13,310 bases of DNA from assembly GCA_902783795.1 (NCBI GenBank), contig CACZSO010000336.1, forward strand, positions 1-13,310, read 5' to 3'. Shown piece by piece: positions 6,502-12,902 of the stretch. Numbering within the stretch: position 1 is the first letter of the stretch; every line of letters begins with the position of its first letter. This stretch comes from an uncultured Eubacteriales bacterium. Its GTDB lineage: Bacteria; Bacillota; Clostridia; Lachnospirales; Lachnospiraceae. Below the pieces are notes generated by a model. That model had not been told where the DNA came from, did no database searches, and saw only the letters and a list, made by a program, of their open reading frames with translations. The position numbers were made by a program, and so were the translations under genes.

Positions 6502-7697
6502 GAGACGTAGGGATCATCGGGGCCGGCGCTTCTGGCTTAATGGCCGCCCTCATGGCGGGGAAACGCGGGTTATCTGTTACGGTTTTTGAAAAAAAAGAAT
6601 AGCCGGGGAAGAAGCTGATGGTCACAGGAAACGGCCGATGCAACTTCTCCAACCGCCGGATGGATGAAAGCTGCTATTACAGCTCAGATCCGGCTTTTAC
6701 AAAACATTTTCTTTCACGCTTTACTACAGACGATGCCGTCAGACTTTTTGCCGGACTTGGCATGCTGACAGAAGACAGGAATGGTTATCTGTATCCTGCC
6801 AGCGCCCAGGCATCCTCCGTGGTCTCTGTCCTGACAGAAGCGGTGAAAGATCATGATGTGGAAATAAAGTCAAACAGTCCGGTAACGGCCATTCAGAATG
6901 ATGCTGATGGCTTTACCGTTTTATGCGGAGGAGAAAGATTTTCTTTTTCCTCCTGTATCTTATGCTGCGGTTCTCCTGCCGGTGTCAAGGATAAGCTCCC
7001 TTTTAATGCTTATCAGCTGCTGGAAGAGCTGGGGCATAAAGTGGATAAGCCGTTGCCTGCCCTGGTAAAACTGACCGGAAATGAAGGCTTTGAAAAAGCC
7101 TGGGCAGGGGTGCGCACTAAAGTTTCTGTAAGTTTTCTGGATATGCATCATACGGGCGAGATCCAGCTTACAGAAACGGGTATTTCCGGCATTCCTGTCT
7201 TCCAGCTGAGTCATGAAGCAGTAAAAATGCTGGATAATGGAAAGACAGTGGATATAAAGATCGATTTTCTTCCGGATCATACAGAAGAAACTTTGTCCGG
7301 TCTTTTATTTGAGGGATCATCTGCGAAAGAGACCGGGTCTTATTTAAGAGGCTGGCTTCCTTCCAAACTGATTCCCGTTATCTTAAGAAAAGCAGAGATC
7401 CGTCCCTCCCGGCCCCTGTCATCTCTTAAAGCAAATGAAAAACAGAAGCTCATTCATGAGATCAAACATTTTTCTTATCCGGTGACTGGTCATGGCGGCT
7501 TTATGGATGCCCAGTCGGTTTCCGGCGGTGTCCCGCTTTCTGAAGTGAGCGAGGATTTTGAATCCCGCCTGATAAAGAACCTGTTTATTACCGGGGAACT
7601 GCTGGATATGGATGGGCTTTGCGGCGGATATAACCTTCATTTTGCTTTCGGCAGCGGTAAGATCGCCGGAGAACATGTAAAAGGATTTGACCGATGA
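6498..7697 (+). pseudogene. HI0933/YtfP-family NAD(P)/FAD-dependent oxidoreductase, interrupted by an in-frame TAG
   Basis: The frame starts at ATG 6498 (ATGA overlap with the flippase stop) and encodes the expected FAD-binding N-terminus DVGIIGAGASGLMAA. At codon 35 (6600-6602) it hits TAG, then continues in the same frame with PGKKLMVTGNGRCNFSNR and on to the family's C-terminal GGYNLHFAFGSGKIAGEH. Without the stop the product would be 399 residues, a normal family length. Homologues usually have Lys or Arg where the TAG lies, so a single AAG-to-TAG change explains it. An inner ATG at 6618 has a purine-rich stretch ahead (6605-6613), but restarting there loses the Rossmann GxGxxG motif, so the 359-residue product is unlikely to bind FAD. 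Family members are flavoproteins of unclear function. This could be a real nonsense mutation, a sequencing or assembly error, or read-through. Confidence 0.85.
6600..6602 (+). other. In-frame amber codon inside the HI0933-family gene
   Basis: The codons around it read GAA-AAA-AAA-GAA-TAG-CCG-GGG-AAG-AAG; the frame before and after is the same, so no indel is needed. An eight-A run (6589-6596) lies just upstream. TAG serves as the normal stop of rlmH (10497-10499), so a genome-wide amber reassignment is unlikely. Confidence 0.9.
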
Positions 7698-9220
7698 TCC
7701 TGGACAATATCAAACTCCCTGTTTCCTACACAAAAGAAGATCTGGAAGCTTCTGTTAAAAAGGCTTTAGGGAAAAGGAAAGTCAAGATCCATTCCTTAAG
7801 ACTTTTGAGAAGGAGCATCGATGCCCGTAAAAAACCGGATGTTTTCTATGTGTGCAAAGTGGCAGTGAATGAACCTGCTGAAAAGATGCATATTCCGGAA
7901 ATAGAAAAGCCGCTGAAGGTCGTGGTGGCCGGCAGCGGTCCCTGCGGCTTGTTTGCGGCCCTGATCTTATCTCTTTCGGGAGCCTCTGTCACCGTGCTGG
8001 AAAGGGGCGATGACGCGGACACCCGGAAAAAGAAGACGGAACATTTCTTTGCCACCGGAGAACTGGACACAGAATCTAATATCCAGTTCGGGGAGGGCGG
8101 CGCCGGCACTTTTTCTGACGGAAAGCTGAATACATTGATCAAAGACAGCCAGCATTATGGGGCTTTTGTGCTTCAGACCTTTTATGAATGCGGAGCGCCG
8201 GAAGAGATCCTCTATGATGCTAAGCCTCATATCGGCACCGATATCCTTCCGGAAGTGGTAAAGAACCTCAGGAAAAAGCTGGTAGATTCAGGAGCTTCCG
8301 TTTTATTCCGGCATTGTCTTACCGATATTCTGATCGAAGATGGCAGTTTTAAAGCAGTGGAAGTGAATCACGAAATGATCCTTCCCTGCGACCGGCTGAT
8401 CCTGGCCACCGGTCACTCTGCAAGAGATACTTTCCAGATGCTGTATGACCGCGGGTTTACCATGGAGAAAAAACCCTTTGCCGTAGGTATCCGTATGGAA
8501 CACAGCCAGGAGATGATCACCCTGTCCCAGTATGGAACGCTGGATTATGAAGAACTGGGTGCCGCGCCGTATAAGCTTTCTTACCAGGCGAAAAACGGCC
8601 GGGGCGTGTATTCTTTCTGTATGTGTCCCGGAGGTTATGTAGTCAATGCTTCTTCGGAAGAAGGAGGGCTGGCGGTCAACGGCATGTCCTACCATGCCCG
8701 GGATTCTAAAAATGCCAACGCCGGCATTGTGGTGCAGGTGTTTCCCGAAGACTTTCATTCCGATCATCCCTTAAGCGGTATTGAGCTTCAACGCAGTCTG
8801 GAAAGAAAAGCCTTTGAGGCAGGCCGGGGCCAGATCCCGGTCCAGCTGTATGAGGATTTCCTGAAAGGGCAGGTCTCTGACACCTTTGGCTCTGTAACGC
8901 CTGAAATGAAGGGATATTACCGCTTTTCGGACCTTAACGGGATTTTCCCCGAAGAAGTCCTGGAAGCCTTAAAAGAGGCTATTTCTGCCTTTGGGAAGAA
9001 GATCAATGGATTTGACAGAGGAGACAGCGTGCTCTCTGCTGTAGAATCCAGAACATCGTCCCCGGTCAGGGTCCTCAGGGACGAGTCGCATGAATCTAAT
9101 ATCAAAGGAGTCTGTCCCGCAGGAGAAGGCGCCGGTTACGCCGGCGGCATCATGTCCGCTGCCATCGACGGCATCAGGACAGCACTTAAGATCATAGAAG
9201 GAGCAGAACGTGATCGATGA
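7694..9220 (+). CDS. COG2509-family FAD-dependent dehydrogenase (uncharacterised flavoprotein)
   Basis: A 508-residue predicted flavoprotein of the family annotated as 'uncharacterized FAD-dependent dehydrogenase'. An N-terminal domain of about 70 residues with RRSIDARKK precedes a Rossmann FAD site: VVVAGSGPCG with G80, G82 and G85, and acidic E103 at the end of the second strand (VLERG). Family signatures follow: FGEGGAGTFSDGKL (132-145), LATGHSARD in the middle, and the C-terminal SRTSSPVRVLRD and GEGAGYAGGIMSAAIDG. No transmembrane segment is seen, so it should be cytoplasmic; the substrate is unknown. The ATG overlaps the previous stop by 4 bp, but an AAGGA site (7681-7685) lies 8 nt upstream, so it could be translated even though the preceding gene is interrupted. 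The ynzC-like gene overlaps its end by 11 bp. Confidence 0.93.
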   Translation: MILDNIKLPVSYTKEDLEASVKKALGKRKVKIHSLRLLRRSIDARKKPDVFYVCKVAVNEPAEKMHIPEIEKPLKVVVAGSGPCGLFAALILSLSGASVTVLERGDDADTRKKKTEHFFATGELDTESNIQFGEGGAGTFSDGKLNTLIKDSQHYGAFVLQTFYECGAPEEILYDAKPHIGTDILPEVVKNLRKKLVDSGASVLFRHCLTDILIEDGSFKAVEVNHEMILPCDRLILATGHSARDTFQMLYDRGFTMEKKPFAVGIRMEHSQEMITLSQYGTLDYEELGAAPYKLSYQAKNGRGVYSFCMCPGGYVVNASSEEGGLAVNGMSYHARDSKNANAGIVVQVFPEDFHSDHPLSGIELQRSLERKAFEAGRGQIPVQLYEDFLKGQVSDTFGSVTPEMKGYYRFSDLNGIFPEEVLEALKEAISAFGKKINGFDRGDSVLSAVESRTSSPVRVLRDESHESNIKGVCPAGEGAGYAGGIMSAAIDGIRTALKIIEGAERDR

Positions 9221-9449
9221 TAAAATGATTGCCAGGATCAATGAACTGGCCAGAAAATCAAAACAGGAAGGGCTGACAGAAGAAGAGAAAGAAGAGCAGA
9301 AAGCCCTCCGGCTGGAATATGTATTGGCTTTCCGGAAAAACCTGCGCTCGCAGCTGGAAAGCATCGTCATCAAAAATCCGGATGGAAGTCTGACCTCTGT
9401 CAAAGAACGTCACGATAAGATCTACGGAGCCGAAGAAGATGACGCATGA
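9210..9449 (+). CDS. DUF896 (YnzC/UPF0291) family protein
   Basis: A small, highly charged 79-residue protein. The N-terminal part matches the DUF896 pattern IARINELARKSKQEGLTEEE, then EYVLAFRKNLRSQLESI and the family's GSLTSVKE near the end. The known Bacillus YnzC structure is a short helical hairpin; its function is not established, although the Bacillus gene lies beside SOS genes. The GTG start at 9210 is supported by AAGGAG (9198-9203) 6 nt upstream and by the family N-terminus; an ATG at 9225 would cut off five residues. It overlaps the preceding gene by 11 bp and the following one by 11 bp, so it is embedded in the operon. Confidence 0.9.
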   Translation: MIDDKMIARINELARKSKQEGLTEEEKEEQKALRLEYVLAFRKNLRSQLESIVIKNPDGSLTSVKERHDKIYGAEEDDA

Positions 9450-10020
9450 TGAAATAAGGACCAGGATAAAAGCTCTCAGGAAAGAAGCACAGCTTTTACG
9501 GGCCGGTATTCCGGATAAGGAAGATAAAAACCGTAAGATAAGAGAAACGGTGAAAAAACTGGTCTACGGTGGATTTCCCCGGGTGTTTGTCTTTGCCTCC
9601 TACAGAGATGAAGCGGATACCATGGGCCTGATCCGGGAGCTGATCTCAGAAGGAACTGCTGTTTTCTGTCCAAAAGTAGAAGGGCAGGACATGACTTTTT
9701 ACAGGCTCTTAAAGATCGAAGACCTGACAGAGGGTTATAAAGGTATTCCTGAACCGGATATTGAAAAAGGTCTTGAGCCAGATGCGCCATCTTCTGATGA
9801 CCTGATGCTGGTACCCGGCCTGCTGTTTGACAGAGAAGGGGGAAGGATAGGCTATGGGGGCGGTTATTATGACCGCTATATGGAAGCCCATCCCTGTGTA
9901 AAAGCCGGGCTGTGTTTTTCTGACCAGATAAGGAAAGAAAAGCTGCCACAGATGCCCTGGGACATTTCTGTAGATCTTCTGGTCTCGGATCACGGGACGT
10001 TAATAACAGGTAAAAAATGA
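9439..10020 (+). CDS. 5-formyltetrahydrofolate cyclo-ligase (5,10-methenyl-THF synthetase)
   Basis: The enzyme uses ATP to turn 5-formyl-THF into 5,10-methenyl-THF, returning a storage form of folate to one-carbon metabolism (cytoplasm). The 193-residue product has the N-terminal ATP-site helix with RKEAQ, the substrate-pocket region EGYKGIPEPD, LVPGLLFDREG, and the family signature GYGGGYYDR at residues 138-146. The length is normal (about 180-200). ATG 9439 overlaps the end of the ynzC-like gene by 11 bp, and its own stop overlaps rlmH by 4 bp. The Bacillus homologue is called yqgN; some genomes use fau or ygfA. Confidence 0.95.
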   Translation: MTHDEIRTRIKALRKEAQLLRAGIPDKEDKNRKIRETVKKLVYGGFPRVFVFASYRDEADTMGLIRELISEGTAVFCPKVEGQDMTFYRLLKIEDLTEGYKGIPEPDIEKGLEPDAPSSDDLMLVPGLLFDREGGRIGYGGGYYDRYMEAHPCVKAGLCFSDQIRKEKLPQMPWDISVDLLVSDHGTLITGKK

Positions 10021-10499
10021 TCAATATCACGATCCTTTGTGTTGGTAAAATAAAAGAACGGTATTTTGAAGATGCCTGCCGGGAATACGAAAAACGTCTT
10101 TCCCGGTATGCGAAGGTGGAGATACGGGAAGTAAAAGATGAGAAGACACCGGAAGAAGCTTCCCTGAAAGAAGAAGAGGAGATCAAAGATATCGAAGGGA
10201 AGCGGCTGATAAAACTGATCCCTCCGGACAGCCATGTGATCGCCCTGGCCATCAACGGTAAGTCTTTTGACAGCCCGGGAATGGCGAAAAATCTGGATAC
10301 ACTGATGACGGCGGGAAAAAGCCGGCTGTGCTTTATCATCGGCGGATCTTTGGGGCTTTCTGACGAAGTTCTCAGATCAGCGAAGGAACATTGGTCCTTC
10401 TCTTCACTTACTTTTCCCCATCAGCTGATGCGGGTATTTCTGCTGGAACAGCTCTACCGGAGCTTCCGGATCCTTCATAACGAACCCTATCATAAATAG
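10017..10499 (+). CDS. rlmH: 23S rRNA (pseudouridine(1915)-N(3))-methyltransferase RlmH
   Basis: RlmH is a small SPOUT-class methyltransferase that adds a methyl group to pseudouridine 1915 in helix 69 of 23S rRNA, at the subunit interface of assembled 70S ribosomes. The 160-residue protein shows the typical N-terminus ITILCVGKIKE, the SAM-knot motif FIIGGSLGLS (106-115), PHQLMRVFLLEQLYR (134-148) and the nearly invariant C-terminus NEPYHK. Length is normal (about 155-160). It starts within the preceding stop (ATGA) with only a weak AGGT site, so translational coupling is likely. It ends with TAG, showing that this codon terminates here. dtd follows after 15 nt. Confidence 0.97.
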   Translation: MINITILCVGKIKERYFEDACREYEKRLSRYAKVEIREVKDEKTPEEASLKEEEEIKDIEGKRLIKLIPPDSHVIALAINGKSFDSPGMAKNLDTLMTAGKSRLCFIIGGSLGLSDEVLRSAKEHWSFSSLTFPHQLMRVFLLEQLYRSFRILHNEPYHK

Positions 10500-10514
10500 C
10501 AGGAGTATTACAAC

Positions 10515-10961
10515 ATGCGTTTTGTCGTACAGCGAGTAAAAGAAGCATCGGTCACGGTGGATGATGAGGTTATAGGAAAGATCGGCCAGGGCTTCCTGGT
10601 CCTGATCGGTATTTCAGATGAGGACAATGAAGCCATCGCCGATAAGATGGTGAAAAAACTCGCTTCCCTCAGGATATTTGAAGATGAGAACGGAAAAACG
10701 AACCTCTCCTTAAGCGATGTTAACGGAGGGCTTCTGCTTATTTCACAGTTTACATTATATGCCGATATCCGGAAAGGAAACCGTCCTTCTTTTATCAAGG
10801 CAGGTAAGCCGGAGAGTGCTTCACCCTTATATGATTATATCATTGAGAAGGCCAGGACCTATGTGCCGGATGTTCAGTGCGGTATTTTCGGCGCTTATAT
10901 GCAGGTCTCGCTGATAAATGACGGTCCCTTTACCATCTGGATGGATTCCGATGACCTATGA
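10515..10961 (+). CDS. dtd: D-aminoacyl-tRNA deacylase
   Basis: Dtd cleaves D-amino acids (and glycine from tRNA-Ala) off mischarged tRNAs, a proofreading step after aminoacylation. The 148-residue product has the two active-site motifs: SQFTLYAD (77-84, with T80) and the Gly-cisPro motif as NDGPFT (135-140; G137, P138). The more usual form of the second motif is NxGPVT, so V to F is a mild variant. The segment GIFGAYM (124-129 area) also differs from the common FGADM. Overall length and the other motifs are intact, so activity is expected. AGGAG at 10501-10505 supports ATG 10515. The following methyltransferase gene overlaps its stop by 4 bp. Confidence 0.96.
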   Translation: MRFVVQRVKEASVTVDDEVIGKIGQGFLVLIGISDEDNEAIADKMVKKLASLRIFEDENGKTNLSLSDVNGGLLLISQFTLYADIRKGNRPSFIKAGKPESASPLYDYIIEKARTYVPDVQCGIFGAYMQVSLINDGPFTIWMDSDDL

Positions 10962-11746
10962 ATGAACTGGAAGCGTATTACAACAAATACAATGAAGAAA
11001 AACGGCTTTTGAGGCCCTATGGACGGGTGGAGTACCTGACCACCATGAAGTACATCCACGAGGATATCGGCGAAAGAAAAGGCTTACAGATCCTGGACCT
11101 TGGCTGTGCTACCGGCCGTTACAGTGTGCCCCTCTCTGAGGAAGGCCACGAGCTGACCTGCCTGGATCCTGTCAATTATCATCTGGGGATCCTTCGGCAG
11201 AAAAGAGAACGCCTGGGTCTGAAATCTATGACCATCCATAAGGGCAATGCCCTGGATCTTTCAAAGTATCCTGAAGATCATTACGATATCATCCTTTGCC
11301 TGGGTCCTTTATATCATCTTTTTACAAAAGAGGATAAAGTCAAAGCCCTTACAGAATGCCGCCGTATCTTAAAGCCCGCCGGGACTCTGTTTGCCGGCTA
11401 CTGCATGAATGAATTCGGTGTCATCCAGTACGGCCTCAGGGAAGGAAAGCTCCTGGAATCTTTAGAAAACGGGAAACTGGATAAGGATTTCCACATCAGA
11501 AACGATATTTCTGACCTGTTTTCTTTTGACAGGACCGAGGACATTGAAGGATATAATGAAAAAACCGGTCTGATAAGAAAAAAAGTCCTTTCCGCCGATG
11601 GCTGCACAAATTATATACGGCAGCTGGTCACGGATATGGATGAGTCTGTTTTTGAAAAATACATGGAATATCACCTGGCTACCTGCGAACGGCCCGACCT
11701 TTTAGGCGCCGGCAACCATACCCTGGATATCCTGACCAAACCATAA
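10958..11746 (+). CDS. Class I SAM-dependent methyltransferase, substrate unknown
   Basis: A 262-residue soluble protein with a Rossmann-type SAM fold. Motif I is ILDLGCATGRY (45-55), the acidic residue ending strand 2 is D70 (LTCLDP), and the motif IV region is DIILCLGPLYHLF; RRILKPAGTLFAGY fits the later strand. It resembles the UbiE/Methyltransf_11-25 type that can act on small molecules, but nothing identifies the substrate. The N-terminus (YYNKYNEEKRLLRPYGRVEY) is a recurring pattern in Bacillota methyltransferases of this kind. Its ATG overlaps the dtd stop (ATGA) with no strong SD. The neighbouring genes concern rRNA and tRNA, but that is too weak to infer an RNA substrate. Confidence 0.9.
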   Translation: MNELEAYYNKYNEEKRLLRPYGRVEYLTTMKYIHEDIGERKGLQILDLGCATGRYSVPLSEEGHELTCLDPVNYHLGILRQKRERLGLKSMTIHKGNALDLSKYPEDHYDIILCLGPLYHLFTKEDKVKALTECRRILKPAGTLFAGYCMNEFGVIQYGLREGKLLESLENGKLDKDFHIRNDISDLFSFDRTEDIEGYNEKTGLIRKKVLSADGCTNYIRQLVTDMDESVFEKYMEYHLATCERPDLLGAGNHTLDILTKP

Positions 11747-11770
11747 GATTTACATTCAAGGAGATGCAGA

Positions 11771-12760
11771 ATGAAAGATAATAAAAGGTCTAAAAGCACT
11801 TTGGGAGCTGTCCTTATCACACTTATCTCATTTATAGCCATGATCGGCTCTCTGGCTGCTTTTTTATTCCGCCTTATTTTTGTGAGGCGTGACAAGGATA
11901 CGAAAGCGGTTATCAAAAGGGGCAGAAAAGCTTCTGAAGATGCGAGAGAAGATACAGACGGCATCAGAAGGGCGGAGCTTCTGGATGAGACTAAAGTCTG
12001 GGTGGAAGCCCATCATCCGGACCGCATCCACGTCCGTTCCTATGACGGCCTGAAACTGACGGCCCGCCTCATAAGAGCTGAGGAAAATCAGAAAAAGGCG
12101 GCCATCCTGGTACACGGTTTCCGCTCGGAGCCGGAGTGGGATTTCGGAGGGCTGGTCCAGTTCTATCATAAAGAGGGCTATCATGTGCTTCTGGTAGATG
12201 ACCGTGCCCACGGAGAATCAGAAGGCAATATCCTGGGCTTCGGATGGCTGGACAGAAGAGATGTGGTGTCCTGGGCTCGCCAGCTGGTCCTGCTTTTCGG
12301 TGAGGATGTACAGCTCATCCTGCATGGCGTCTCCATGGGGGCAGCGGCTGTTATGATGGCTTCCGGCGAATATGATCTTCCGACCCAGGTCAGGGGAATC
12401 ATCGAAGACTGTGGTTTTTCCTCTACGCTGGATGAATTCCGCCACATCTTCCCGAAATATCTGAAAGCCCTGGAAGGTGCCGTCCTGGCAGCGGATAACA
12501 TGATCGTGAAGATCACTTCCGGCTATGATCTGAAAGACGCTTCCTGCAAAGAACAGCTGAAGCTGAATTTCCGGCCGGCCTTGTTTATCCACGGCTCGGA
12601 AGACAAATTCGTACCGGTCGATATGGTCTATGATAATTACTATGCGACAAAAGGGGAGAAGACCCTTTATGTCTGCAAAGGGGCCGATCATGCGAGATCT
12701 TACGCCCATGATCCGGAAACTTATGAAAAAACTGTCCTTTCATTCCTTGACAGTCTGTAA
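11771..12760 (+). CDS. Membrane-anchored alpha/beta hydrolase (COG1073/FrsA-like serine hydrolase)
   Basis: A 329-residue protein with one N-terminal hydrophobic helix (about 11-38) flanked by basic residues, so probably a signal anchor. A linker of about 45 residues and an alpha/beta hydrolase domain follow. Seen in order are the oxyanion-side motif LVHGF (113-117), DDRAHGES, the nucleophile elbow GVSMG with S188, D278 in HGSEDKFVP, and H307 in GADHARSY, forming a full catalytic triad. Related proteins act on esters or acyl groups; the substrate is unknown. Arg39-Arg40 after the helix, with a basic N-terminus too, makes topology ambiguous; the catalytic domain could face either side. AAGGAG (11758-11763) supports the ATG. 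It lies 24 nt after the methyltransferase and is the last gene of the run. No strong terminator follows. Confidence 0.9.
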   Translation: MKDNKRSKSTLGAVLITLISFIAMIGSLAAFLFRLIFVRRDKDTKAVIKRGRKASEDAREDTDGIRRAELLDETKVWVEAHHPDRIHVRSYDGLKLTARLIRAEENQKKAAILVHGFRSEPEWDFGGLVQFYHKEGYHVLLVDDRAHGESEGNILGFGWLDRRDVVSWARQLVLLFGEDVQLILHGVSMGAAAVMMASGEYDLPTQVRGIIEDCGFSSTLDEFRHIFPKYLKALEGAVLAADNMIVKITSGYDLKDASCKEQLKLNFRPALFIHGSEDKFVPVDMVYDNYYATKGEKTLYVCKGADHARSYAHDPETYEKTVLSFLDSL

Positions 12761-12767
12761 AAAAGAC

Positions 12768-12796
12768 TTGAAAAACCGGGAAGACTGTGATATATT
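12768..12796 (+). promoter_or_regulatory. Promoter of rpsB
   Basis: -35 TTGAAA (12768-12773), a 17-bp spacer and -10 TATATT (12791-12796), preceded by an extended -10 TG at 12788-12789. It begins 7 bp after the hydrolase stop. Start of transcription is expected near 12803, giving a leader of about 100 nt. Confidence 0.8.
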
Positions 12797-12817
12797 TTAA
12801 AAGTTGCGAAATAATCA

Positions 12818-12875
12818 CGCAGATCCTGTGCGCCCACGGTGCTTATCTTGTCGGGAAAGCACGTAAAGAACTGCG
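12818..12875 (+). promoter_or_regulatory. rpsB: Potential structured leader of rpsB mRNA
   Basis: CGCAG (12818-12822) can pair with CTGCG (12871-12875), closing a region that holds a second hairpin: ACG-TGCTT (12836-12844, one bulged G) with AAGCACGT (12857-12864). The closing stem ends 15 nt before the AGGAGAG ribosome-binding site (12891-12897). Leaders of r-protein genes are often autoregulated; that this one is a binding site for S2 is a guess. I could not match it to a named RNA family. Confidence 0.4.
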
Positions 12876-12902
12876 GAAGAAAAACCAAAAAGGAGAGAAA
12901 AA

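Noticed and set aside
6589..6602. Programmed frameshift at the eight-A run before the TAG
   Set aside because: The coding frame before and after the TAG is the same, so a +1 or -1 shift at the A-run would leave the correct frame and not restore it. A point substitution or read-through is simpler.
6498..7697. Amber codon decoded as pyrrolysine or a reassigned amino acid
   Set aside because: rlmH in the same operon ends at a TAG exactly after its conserved NEPYHK terminus, so TAG works as a stop; no pylT or related gene is present in the window.
8303..8767. Open frame of 154 codons on the - strand
   Set aside because: Entirely inside the COG2509 flavoprotein gene, with no recognisable motifs, no promoter and no ribosome-binding site.
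9476..10339. Long open frame of 287 codons on the - strand
   Set aside because: It lies antisense to the cyclo-ligase and rlmH, both with clear family motifs and overlapping starts; no SD or family resemblance on the - strand. Long antisense frames are a common side effect of codon bias.
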